DNA of 64,000 nt from positions 7,766 to 71,765 of the forward strand of contig DEVL01000004.1 of the NCBI GenBank assembly GCA_002363385.1. Reading direction: 5' to 3'. The position numbers were made by a program, and so were the translations under genes. Shown here one piece after another: positions 50,147 through 58,308 of the stretch. Origin of the DNA: Stenotrophomonas maltophilia. GTDB lineage: Bacteria; Pseudomonadota; Gammaproteobacteria; Xanthomonadales; Xanthomonadaceae. The notes beneath the pieces were generated by a model that saw only the letters and a list, made by a program, of their open reading frames with translations, was not told the DNA's origin and did not search any database. How positions within the stretch are numbered: position 1 is the stretch's first letter; every line of letters begins with the position of its first letter.

Positions 50147-50881
50147 TCAGGGCTTGGCCGCCAACGATGGCGCGCCGGCGAAATCACCACAGCCGTGGTA
50201 CTGGCGCGCGCCGACGGTGAGCATGGCCGTGGCACCGAAGGCCTGGCCGCTCATGTCGTCCTGGCACACCGTGCGCTGGAAGGTCAGCTTGACCGGCGTG
50301 CCATCGGCCGCAGTGCCGGACCAGCCGTCTCGGCCCTGCGTGGGGCTGGCAATCTCGAGCGTGCGCTCGCCGTAGTCCATTTCGATGTGCAGCGCCGGCG
50401 AGGCACCCGCCGCTACCTGGGCCAGCCAGCCCGGCTCGTTGCCGGTCGCACGGAAGCCGCCTGCAGCATCAGCTGCATCAGCCGTGGCGTTGGCCGGCGG
50501 TGCTTCGCCGCCCTGCTCGCCGGTGCCGGTGCAGGTGCGTTCCGGCTCGCCGTTGAGGATCAGGCTGCCTTCGGTGGTGCCCTTGGTCCAGAACTCATTG
50601 CCCTGACCATCGCCGTACTTCGCGCCGGACGCTGCAGGCTGCGAAGACATCGGGAAGGTACGGTCGCCCACCACTACTGTTGCCGAATCCTGACCGCGGT
50701 AGGTCGCATGCACCTCCAGCTCGCCACAGCGGAACGCATACGCGCGCTCTTCGGCGGTGGACGCATCGATCGGCGGGGGCGCTTCACCGCCATCGGCGGC
50801 GGGGCCGCTCTGACTGGCCGGCTGGCAGGCGGCGAGTGCGCCGGTAATGGCCAGACTCAACAACCAGGGAGATGCGCGCAT
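50147..50881 (-). CDS. Lipoprotein fusing an MliC-like and a COG3650-like domain
   Basis: A 244-residue lipoprotein (lipobox GALAAC). Residues about 45-115 resemble MliC/C-type lysozyme inhibitors: AYAFRCGELEVHATYRG, ASGAKYGDGQGNEFWTKG, LNGEPERTC. After an Ala/Pro-rich linker, residues about 142-240 resemble the COG3650/HslJ-adjacent domain (FRATGNEPGWLAQV, CQDDMSGQAFGATA, GCGDF). This combination suggests an outer membrane-anchored protein that protects against lysozyme. Conserved features, but inhibition itself is inferred. Confidence 0.8.
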   Translation of the reverse strand: MRASPWLLSLAITGALAACQPASQSGPAADGGEAPPPIDASTAEERAYAFRCGELEVHATYRGQDSATVVVGDRTFPMSSQPAASGAKYGDGQGNEFWTKGTTEGSLILNGEPERTCTGTGEQGGEAPPANATADAADAAGGFRATGNEPGWLAQVAAGASPALHIEMDYGERTLEIASPTQGRDGWSGTAADGTPVKLTFQRTVCQDDMSGQAFGATAMLTVGARQYHGCGDFAGAPSLAAKP

Positions 50882-50984
50882 GAGGGACTCCTTGCGATTA
50901 CGTCAACAACACTTGATCGTACCTGCCGCGCCGTGAGAGCAGGTGAAGCAACGCTGACCTTCCGGGCATCGCTGAACACGCGGT

Positions 50985-52799
50985 TCAGTGCGCTGCGCCC
51001 CGTCCTTCGTCCTCTCGCGCCAGCGCACGCATGCGCGCGCCAAGCCGTGCCAGGTTGCTGTCGATCAGGGCCAGTTCGTGTTGCTGTGCCTGTGGCAGGC
51101 GGTGTTTGAGCTGTGTCTGCAACGCCTGCCAGGCCGGCACACCCCGGGCGCTGAGCTGCGCCGCCGCGGCGCTGGCCTGCACCCGCTCGTCCGCCGAAGG
51201 CAGCCCGTAGCCGCCCCCCTGCACAAGCGCGGCCGGACTGATCAGCTGGCCGGTGTCTTCCAGCAATGCGCGCAGCGCGTCGCGCGCCGTGCCATCGGCG
51301 TTGCCCGAATCGCCCAGCAGCCGTTTCAGCACACCGCGCGCACGCAGTTCCTCGCGGCGCCGTGCTGCCTGTTCCAGCAACAGCAGGGCGGCCGTCGCGC
51401 GCAGATCGCCCTGCTCTACCCAGCGTGCACGCTCGCTGGCCGGTTGCCGCAACCAGTTGCCGACGTCTGCCGTGCCAAGTGGCAGCTGCTGGCGCGCCGC
51501 ATCGAACAGCTGCTGGTAGTGATCTTCGGCGGAGGCGAAGTAGTAGCCCTGCCGCGTTGCCTGCCCGCGATCGGCCAGCACGCTGGCATCCGCCACGCCC
51601 AGGCGCTCCAGACGGGACAGCAGCCCGCGCGGCGTGAGCCGGTTCAACCCGGGCGATGCCAGGCGTGGCACGCCTTCCTGCAGCAGCTTCCCGGTCTCTA
51701 CCGCGCAGTTGTTGCTGACGAACAGATAGCGGCCGTCATAGCTCCAATGCACCTGCGCGACACGCTCCAGCAGGCTGGCGATGTCCGGCGCATCCAGCGC
51801 CAGCGGGACCGATGAGAGCCCACGCAGTTCCACCTGGGTGTATTCGTTGATGACCTGGTTGAGCGGCAGCACGAACAATCGGGAGGGATAGGAGCCGGTC
51901 AGCCCGCGCCAGCTGGATATCTGCACATCACCCACGAAGGCGCGGTAGGACAGCACGCGATGATGGGACAGATCCATCCGGCAGGCCGGCCCGCGTGGTC
52001 GCCCCGGCGCGCAGATCACCAGCCGCAGCATGCTGTGGCCCCAGCGGCTCATCAGCTGGTCGTTGCCTTCGGCGAGCAGGTAGTCGACCGCGTAGACCCG
52101 GGCCGGATCCAGCTCGAGCAGGGTCGCGGCACCGGCCTCTTCTTCGGCCTGCATCAACGGCAGGCGGGCATCGCAGTCGGGTGTGCGCCCAGTAGCGCCC
52201 AGGTGCTCGGTAAACCACGCAGCGACGGCCGGCCGGCGGCAGGCGTAATCGGGATCGAGCAGCAGGTGCTCGGCATTGACCGCCAGGAACTCCGCCGGGC
52301 TTGCGCGCTCGTAGGCATCCGGGCTGCGGCCACTGAACGCGTTGCCGGTCCGGCCCAGCTTCCACGGCCGGCGCTGCCAGCCGGCCAGATCGCGCCACCG
52401 CCCATCGCGCGACCAGCCCCCCTGCGGCGAGCGGTCCAGCACATGGGTCAGTTCATGGATCAGCGCTGCTTCGAGTGGCTGCGGCAGCGGCTGACCCTCC
52501 TGCACGGTGTCCAGCAACGCGCGCTGCAGGGTGATGCTGCCGTTGCGGGCACGGCCATGCACATGCGATGGCAGTGAATCCGACCAACGGACCTGCACCG
52601 GCCGCTGGAAGCGCGCCTGCCACGCGTCAGGAATACGCGTGGTCACCTGCTGCAGAACGCGCTCGGCGGCCACGATCTGCGCTGCGCTCAATCCCTGCGG
52701 CTGCACCTCCAGCTGCAGCGCCGCATGTGCGAACGGCGCGGCGAACCACGCGATCAGGACCGCCCAGCGCCAGCGGCGGACCTGATCGACTGCGTGCAT
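50985..52799 (-). CDS. Exported DUF4105 protein with zincin-like N-terminal part
   Basis: A 604-residue exported protein with signal peptide (LIAWFAAPFAHA). The N-terminal half carries HELTHVLD at about 115-122, a HExxH motif, and RASPAEFLAVNAEHLL downstream. The central part has the DUF4105 signature (WGHSMLRLVIC, YLFVSNNCAVET), and the C-terminus is helical with several Ala-rich segments. DUF4105 proteins are outer-membrane or periplasmic with unknown function. It is directly preceded by a DUF2388 gene with overlap (TGATG), the usual pairing in pseudomonads. Confidence 0.88.
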   Translation of the reverse strand: MHAVDQVRRWRWAVLIAWFAAPFAHAALQLEVQPQGLSAAQIVAAERVLQQVTTRIPDAWQARFQRPVQVRWSDSLPSHVHGRARNGSITLQRALLDTVQEGQPLPQPLEAALIHELTHVLDRSPQGGWSRDGRWRDLAGWQRRPWKLGRTGNAFSGRSPDAYERASPAEFLAVNAEHLLLDPDYACRRPAVAAWFTEHLGATGRTPDCDARLPLMQAEEEAGAATLLELDPARVYAVDYLLAEGNDQLMSRWGHSMLRLVICAPGRPRGPACRMDLSHHRVLSYRAFVGDVQISSWRGLTGSYPSRLFVLPLNQVINEYTQVELRGLSSVPLALDAPDIASLLERVAQVHWSYDGRYLFVSNNCAVETGKLLQEGVPRLASPGLNRLTPRGLLSRLERLGVADASVLADRGQATRQGYYFASAEDHYQQLFDAARQQLPLGTADVGNWLRQPASERARWVEQGDLRATAALLLLEQAARRREELRARGVLKRLLGDSGNADGTARDALRALLEDTGQLISPAALVQGGGYGLPSADERVQASAAAAQLSARGVPAWQALQTQLKHRLPQAQQHELALIDSNLARLGARMRALAREDEGRGAAH

Positions 52800-53095
52800 C
52801 AGCGGGCCAGCAGGGTCCTGGCCAGCACCATGTCACTGGCCTGCTGCTGCGCCACGCTCTGCTCGCGCAGGTGCAGCAGCGCCGCCTCCAGGCGTGCACC
52901 GCGGATCGCGCCGTCGCTGGCCACGAAGGCTGCGGCGTCATCGCGCGCATCGAGCACGATCTTGTCATCGCCCGAGCTGGACGAACCGGCCGACGACGCG
53001 CCAGAGGCGGAACCGGCAGAGCTGCCGGCAAAACTGGAGGCCATCGCCGACAACGGCAGGGCGAGCACGGCAAGAAGCAGGATCGGACGCATCAT
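52799..53095 (-). CDS. Exported DUF2388-family protein
   Basis: A 98-residue exported protein. Signal peptide MRPILLLAVLALPLSAMA, a Ser/Gly-rich linker (SSAGSASGASSAGSSSSGDD), then the DUF2388 core: IVLDARDDAAAFVASDGAIR, GARLEAALLHLRE. Start at 53095 or 53092. Its stop overlaps the next start, so the two products are made together. Function unknown; in pseudomonads such genes also lie next to DUF4105 genes. Confidence 0.88.
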   Translation of the reverse strand: MMRPILLLAVLALPLSAMASSFAGSSAGSASGASSAGSSSSGDDKIVLDARDDAAAFVASDGAIRGARLEAALLHLREQSVAQQQASDMVLARTLLAR

Positions 53096-53156
53096 CAGGG
53101 TGTCGTTCGCGGTGAAAAGCAGAGAGCGTATAGGCTGCGTGAAATCCTGTCTTGCC

Positions 53157-54545
53157 TTAGAGGTCGAACACCTTGCCGGGATTCAGCAGCGCTTGGGGAT
53201 CAAACGCACGTTTGACCGCCTTCATCAGTGCGATTTCCGGCGCGCTGCGCGTGCTGTCCAGGTAGCCCTTCTTGACCAGGCCGATCCCGTGTTCAGCCGA
53301 GATGCTGCCGTCAAAACGGGCAAGCACACCGGCCAGCAGTTTGGTGACGTGCTCGCACTGGGTCAGGAACTCCGCATCGGCGGTATCGTCCGGCTTGAGC
53401 ACGTTGATGTGCAGGTTGCCGTCGCCGATGTGGCCGAACCAGACCACCTCGAACTGCGGGTACGCCTGCCCGATCAGCGCTTGGGTTTCGGCAAGGAAGG
53501 CCGGCATCGCCGACATCCGCACCGAGACATCGTTCTTGTAGGGCTTGTAGCGCGCCACCGCTTCGGTGATGCCCTCGCGCAGCCGCCAGAGCTGCGCGGC
53601 CTGCGCATCGCTCTGGCTGACCACGCCATCGCTGACCCAGCCATGCTCCATGCAATCTTCAAACGCCGCCATGGCGGCTGCTTCCTGCACCTCATCGCCA
53701 GCCGCGAACTCGGTGACCACGTAATACGGATGGACCTCGTCGAACGGTGCCTGCGCGCCATGCGCCAGCACATGCTCAAGCGCGCGGTCGGTGAAGAATT
53801 CGAAGGCCTGCAGCTGCAAGCGCTCGCGGAAGGCGGCGAACACCTGCATCAGCACCTCGAACGAGGGCAGCGCCAGCAGCATCACATTGCTGGCTGGCGG
53901 CGGGTCGGTCAGCTTCAAGGTGGCTTCGACGATCACACCGAGCGTCCCCTCCGAGCCGATCAGCAGTTGCCGGAAGTCGTAGCCGCTGGAGTTCTTGATC
54001 AGGCCCTTGTTGAGCTCGACCAGCTCACCGGCCATGGTCACCACCTTCAGGCCGGCGATCCACTCGCGGGTGTTGCCGTAACGGATCACGCGGATGCCAC
54101 CGGCATTGGTGGCGATGTTGCCGCCGATCGAGCACGAACCGCGCGCGGCGAAATCCACCGGATAGATCAGGCCGTGTTCGAGTGCGGTGTTGTGCACCGC
54201 TTCCAGCGCCATACCGGCCTGTACGGTCAGCGTGCGGTCGACCGCATCGAAGGCCAGCGGCTTGTTCATCCGCTCCAGGCTGAGCACGAGCTCGCCGTGC
54301 GCGGCCACCGCACCGCCGGAGAGGCCGGTACGCCCACCGGAAGGCACCACGGCCACGCTCTGGGCGGTCGCCCAGCGCAGGATCGCCTGGACGTCCTCCA
54401 CTGTGCCCGGCAAAGCGATCGCCAGCGGCGCCGGGGTCCAGCGCCGGGTCCAGTCGCGGCCGTAGTGCTCCAGATCGGCTGGATCGGTCTTCAGGCGCAG
54501 CCCGGGGCAAGCGAGCAACAGCGAATCGAGGCGCGGATCGGTCAT
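53157..54545 (-). CDS. FAD-linked oxidase, probable D-2-hydroxyglutarate dehydrogenase
   Basis: A 462-residue flavoprotein of the GlcD/D-lactate dehydrogenase type. The FAD-binding_4 domain shows PSGGRTGLSGGAV and GSCSIGGNIATNAGGIR; the C-terminal domain shows GHIGDGNLHINVL and AEHGIGLVKKGYLD, metal-binding positions of this family. It is divergent from serA with 204 bases between them. In Pseudomonas stutzeri a neighbouring D-2-hydroxyglutarate dehydrogenase drives SerA forward by recycling 2-hydroxyglutarate; the same link is inferred here. D-lactate or glycolate oxidation is the alternative. ATG 54545 begins TDPRLDSLLLACPG. Confidence 0.8.
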   Translation of the reverse strand: MTDPRLDSLLLACPGLRLKTDPADLEHYGRDWTRRWTPAPLAIALPGTVEDVQAILRWATAQSVAVVPSGGRTGLSGGAVAAHGELVLSLERMNKPLAFDAVDRTLTVQAGMALEAVHNTALEHGLIYPVDFAARGSCSIGGNIATNAGGIRVIRYGNTREWIAGLKVVTMAGELVELNKGLIKNSSGYDFRQLLIGSEGTLGVIVEATLKLTDPPPASNVMLLALPSFEVLMQVFAAFRERLQLQAFEFFTDRALEHVLAHGAQAPFDEVHPYYVVTEFAAGDEVQEAAAMAAFEDCMEHGWVSDGVVSQSDAQAAQLWRLREGITEAVARYKPYKNDVSVRMSAMPAFLAETQALIGQAYPQFEVVWFGHIGDGNLHINVLKPDDTADAEFLTQCEHVTKLLAGVLARFDGSISAEHGIGLVKKGYLDSTRSAPEIALMKAVKRAFDPQALLNPGKVFDL

Positions 54546-54749
54546 GGGGCGTCTGGCGGTGCCGGGGGAGCCCGCAAGCCTGCCAGCCGCTACCGGCCGC
54601 GTCCAGTAGCAGGCGCGCCTGTGACGGCCACACGCACTCACGAAAATAGGTGCATCTGAAACCGTTCGGACGTTGATTGGCGCACCGCACCATCGCCGCC
54701 CGCTTCTGGCATAGTTGGGGGCTCCACCGCCATACGTCGCACGCCGCCC

Positions 54750-55991
54750 ATGTCGCCGAAAAAGACCTCGTTCCCGAAGCAGGATATCCGCGTACTGTTG
54801 CTCGAGGGGGTCAGCCAGACCGCGATCGACGTGTTCACCGCGGCCGGCTATTCGCAGATCGAACTGCACAGCAAGGCGCTGCCGGAAGACGAGCTGAAAG
54901 CCCGCATCGCCGAAGCCCACATCGTCGGCATCCGCTCGCGCACGCAGCTCAGCGCCGACGTGCTGGCCAACGCCAAGCGCCTGATGGCGGTCGGCTGCTT
55001 CTGCATCGGCACCAACCAGGTGGACCTGGAGGCGGCCGAACTGGCCGGCATCCCCGTGTTCAACGCGCCCTACTCCAACACCCGCAGCGTGGCCGAGCTG
55101 GTGATCGCAGAAGCGATCATGCTGACCCGCGGCATCCCGCAGAAGAACGCCGAATGCCATCGCGGCGGCTGGTCCAAGTCGGCCGCCGGCAGCCATGAGG
55201 TGCGCGGCAAGACGCTGGGCATCATCGGTTATGGCCACATCGGCACCCAGGTCGGCGTGATGGCCGAAGCGATGGGCATGCAGGTGATCTTCCACGATGT
55301 GGAAACCAAGCTGTCGCTGGGCAATGCCCGCGCGGCGATCAGCCTGGATGACCTGCTGTCGCGCGCCGATATCGTGACCGTGCATGTGCCGGAAACCCCG
55401 GCGACACAATGGATGATCGGTGCCGATGAGCTGGCCCGGATGCGCCCCGGTGCGCACCTGATCAACGCCGCGCGCGGCACCGTGGTCGACATCGACGCCC
55501 TGGATGCAGCACTGCGTTCGGGCCACCTGGGCGGTGCGGCGCTGGACGTGTTCCCGGTGGAGCCCAAGGGCAACGGCGATGCGTTCGTGTCACCGCTGAC
55601 CGCGCACGACAACGTGATCCTGACCCCGCACGTGGGCGGCAGCACACTGGAAGCGCAGGACAACATCGGTGTGGAAGTGGCGGCCAAACTGGTGCGCTAC
55701 AGCGACAACGGCAGCACCCTGTCGGCGGTCAACTTCCCGGAAGTGACGCTGCCCGAGCACGCCGAGAGCCTGCGCCTGCTGCACATCCACCAGAACGTGC
55801 CGGGCGTGCTCTCCAAGGTCAACGAGATCTTCTCGCGCCACAACGTCAACATCGACGGCCAGTTCCTGCGCACCGACCCAAAGGTGGGTTACGTGGTGAT
55901 CGACATCACCGCCAGCGAAGCCCAGGCCGGCGCCGTGCGCGACGAACTGGCCGCCATCCCGGGCACGCTGCGCACTCGCGTGCTTTATTGA
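54750..55991 (+). CDS. serA: D-3-phosphoglycerate dehydrogenase
   Basis: First step of serine synthesis; NAD-dependent, and members also reduce 2-oxoglutarate. The 413-residue protein has the cofactor motif IIGYGHIGTQVG, catalytic Arg (NAARGTVVD), Glu and His (LTPHVGGSTLEAQ) and a C-terminal ACT domain (about 340-410; LLHIHQNVPGVLSKV) that binds serine for feedback. It has the short Escherichia coli-like architecture. ATG 54750 begins SPKKTSFPKQDIR. It converges on the Nudix gene, which stops 2 bases after it. Confidence 0.96.
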   Translation: MSPKKTSFPKQDIRVLLLEGVSQTAIDVFTAAGYSQIELHSKALPEDELKARIAEAHIVGIRSRTQLSADVLANAKRLMAVGCFCIGTNQVDLEAAELAGIPVFNAPYSNTRSVAELVIAEAIMLTRGIPQKNAECHRGGWSKSAAGSHEVRGKTLGIIGYGHIGTQVGVMAEAMGMQVIFHDVETKLSLGNARAAISLDDLLSRADIVTVHVPETPATQWMIGADELARMRPGAHLINAARGTVVDIDALDAALRSGHLGGAALDVFPVEPKGNGDAFVSPLTAHDNVILTPHVGGSTLEAQDNIGVEVAAKLVRYSDNGSTLSAVNFPEVTLPEHAESLRLLHIHQNVPGVLSKVNEIFSRHNVNIDGQFLRTDPKVGYVVIDITASEAQAGAVRDELAAIPGTLRTRVLY

Positions 55992-55992
55992 A

Positions 55993-56574
55993 TCACCGCG
56001 CCAGCCAGCGCTTGGCCATGCGCGGCAACGAGTCATCTCCATCGGGGCTCTCGATCGCCGCGTTGGCCACGTCACGGATCTCGCGCCACGCCAGGGCCAG
56101 CGATTCTTCACTGATCGCGAACTGCTCGCTGCCCAGCGCCCGCACCACGTAGCGGGCGTCGTAGTGCCAATGGCCTGGCACTTCTTTGCGTTCGGGGATC
56201 CAGTGCTTGTCGATGTCGAACAGTTCGCCATCTTCCAGCACCAGCGCGGTCAGCCCGGATTCTTCCTCGGCCTCCTTGAGCGCGACCTGCGCCAGATCAC
56301 GCTGGCCATCGGCGTGCCCACCCAGTTGCAGCCAGCGGCCCAGCTTGCGGTGGTGGGTCAGCAGCACGCGTTGCCCGTCGGCGCTGACCAGCCACGCGCT
56401 GCCGGTGAAATGCCCGGCCAGGCGCTCGCGCAGGAACGGGTTCTCGGGATCGTCCAGCACTGTGCTGAATTCGTCAGCCAATGCCGCGTGCGCGGGGTGC
56501 CGGCGGGCGTAATCGTCAAGCTGACTGCGCAGGGCAGCGTCAGGAACGGCAACGGATTCAGGGTTCAGCGACAT
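55993..56574 (-). CDS. Nudix hydrolase with altered Nudix box
   Basis: A 193-residue Nudix protein. The Nudix box region GGHADGQRDLAQVALKEAEE is followed by ESGL. It keeps the catalytic EE pair, but the Glu at position 7 of the box is Arg and the conserved Arg is Lys. Flanking strands (LLTHHRKLGRWLQLG, GHWHYDARYVVRA) are typical. ATG 56574 is used; ATG 56589 would add five residues. Substrate unknown; such proteins include NUDIX hydrolases of the YmfB/DR type. Confidence 0.85.
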   Translation of the reverse strand: MSLNPESVAVPDAALRSQLDDYARRHPAHAALADEFSTVLDDPENPFLRERLAGHFTGSAWLVSADGQRVLLTHHRKLGRWLQLGGHADGQRDLAQVALKEAEEESGLTALVLEDGELFDIDKHWIPERKEVPGHWHYDARYVVRALGSEQFAISEESLALAWREIRDVANAAIESPDGDDSLPRMAKRWLAR

Positions 56575-56760
56575 GGCAGGTGCAGGCATCGTGCGGATTT
56601 GGCCGATTATCGCTCGGCCATGCTGCATTTGTGCTTGTACAGCGGCTTCAGCTTTGGCTAAGGTACAGCGGGCCCCGCACCGCTGGGGCGCCCAGTCGCC
56701 ATCAGGGCGTGCGGCAATGTACCGCGCGCCTCACCTTTGTTCATTTTAGGGAAGCACTGC

Positions 56761-58239
56761 ATGCTGAAGTCTCTGTTGAGGGTCAAACCGGTCGCACCGG
56801 CACCGCACGTCGATGCCGGCGAGCCCATCGAAGGCAGCCTGGACGGCGAGCCCACACTGAAACGGACCCTTACAGCGAAACACCTCATCCTGCTCGGCAT
56901 TGGTGCGGTGATTGGTGCAGGCATCTTCGTGTTGACCGGCCAGGCCGCGGCCAACCATGCCGGTCCTGCCGTCATGCTCTCGTTCGTGTTTGCCGGTTTC
57001 GCCTGCGCACTGGCCGGCCTGTGCTACGCCGAATTCGCGGCGATGATGCCGGTCTCCGGCAGCGCCTACTCGTACTCCTACGCCACCCTCGGCGAAGGCA
57101 TGGCCTGGTTCATCGGCTGGTGTCTGGTGCTGGAGTATCTCTTCGCCTCGGCCTCGGTCGCGGTGGGTTGGTCGGCGTACCTGATCAGCTTCATCACCAC
57201 CACGCTGAACATGCCGTTCCCCGATGCGCTCAGCGCCGCGCCCATTGCCTGGACCGGCCATGAGTTCATCGCCTCCGGCAAGCTGTTCAACCTGCCGGCG
57301 GTACTGATCGTGGCGGCCGTCTCCGGCCTGCTGTATGTCGGTGTGACCCAGTCGGCGTTCGTCAACGCGATCATCGTCGCGATCAAGGTCACCGTGATCT
57401 GCCTGTTCATCGGCTTTGGTGCGGCACACCTGGATCCGGCCAACTGGACCCCGTTCATTCCGGAAAACACCGGCGTTCCCGGCGAGTTCGGCTGGAGCGG
57501 CGTGTTCCGTGCAGCGACCATCGTGTTCTTCGCCTACATCGGCTTCGATGCGGTCTCCACCGCCGCCGGTGAAACCAAGGACCCGCAGCGCAACATGCCG
57601 ATCGGCCTGCTCGGGTCGCTGGCGGTGTGCACCATCGTTTACATCATCGTCTGCGCCGTGCTCACCGGCATGATGCCGTACCACCTGCTGGGCACCGACA
57701 AGCCGGTCGCCACCGCGCTGGAGCCCTATCCGACGCTGTCCTGGCTGAAGACCGCCGTGGAAATCGGTGCGATCGCCGGCCTGTCCTCGGTGGTGCTGGT
57801 GATGATGATGGGCCAGACCCGCATCGCCTACACGATCTCCCGCGACGGCCTGCTGCCGAAGATCTTCGGCAAGGTGCACAAGCGCTTCCGTACCCCGTAC
57901 TGGAGCACGATCGTCGTCGGTGCCATCGCCGCCACCCTGGCTGGCACCGTGCCGCTGAACGTACTCGGCGAGCTGGTCTCGATGGGCACCCTGCTCGCCT
58001 TCGCCACGGTCTGCATCGGCGTGCTGATCCTGCGTTACACCCGTCCGGAGCTGGAGCGCCCGTTCCGCGTACCGCTGGTGTGGGTGATCTGCCCGCTGGG
58101 CGCGCTGGCCTGTCTGTTCCTGTTCTACCAGGCGTTCGTGGTGCATTGGCATCTGTTCGTGGCCTGGACCCTGCTGGGCCTGTGCATCTACTTCGGCTAC
58201 GGCATCCGCCACAGCAAGCTGAACAAGAAGAACGCCTGA
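56761..58239 (+). CDS. Amino acid permease, APC family (first of a tandem pair)
   Basis: A 492-residue membrane protein with about twelve to fourteen helices. The opening GIGAVIGAGIFVLTGQAAAN is the APC/CAT helix 1 signature and EFAAMMPVSGSAYSYSYATL follows in helix 3. The ATG at 56761 has AGGGAAG upstream; the N-terminal about 40 residues are cytoplasmic. It is most like cationic-amino-acid transporter-type permeases; substrate not proven. The next gene is a paralogue with the same segments (ANWTPFIP, FFAYIGF). Confidence 0.88.
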   Translation: MLKSLLRVKPVAPAPHVDAGEPIEGSLDGEPTLKRTLTAKHLILLGIGAVIGAGIFVLTGQAAANHAGPAVMLSFVFAGFACALAGLCYAEFAAMMPVSGSAYSYSYATLGEGMAWFIGWCLVLEYLFASASVAVGWSAYLISFITTTLNMPFPDALSAAPIAWTGHEFIASGKLFNLPAVLIVAAVSGLLYVGVTQSAFVNAIIVAIKVTVICLFIGFGAAHLDPANWTPFIPENTGVPGEFGWSGVFRAATIVFFAYIGFDAVSTAAGETKDPQRNMPIGLLGSLAVCTIVYIIVCAVLTGMMPYHLLGTDKPVATALEPYPTLSWLKTAVEIGAIAGLSSVVLVMMMGQTRIAYTISRDGLLPKIFGKVHKRFRTPYWSTIVVGAIAATLAGTVPLNVLGELVSMGTLLAFATVCIGVLILRYTRPELERPFRVPLVWVICPLGALACLFLFYQAFVVHWHLFVAWTLLGLCIYFGYGIRHSKLNKKNA

Positions 58240-58245
58240 GTGCTG

Positions 58246-58272
58246 CCGGGCCGGCCCAGTGCCGGCCCGGTC
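58246..58272 (+). terminator. Hairpin between the two permease genes
   Basis: CCGGGCCGG / CCGGCCCGG with a 7-base loop, then TCGTTTG. It has a strong stem but a poor T tract, so it may attenuate rather than stop read-through into the second permease gene. Confidence 0.4.
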
Positions 58273-58308
58273 GTTTGATACGTCGCGCCTGAGAAGAAAA
58301 ACCAAACC

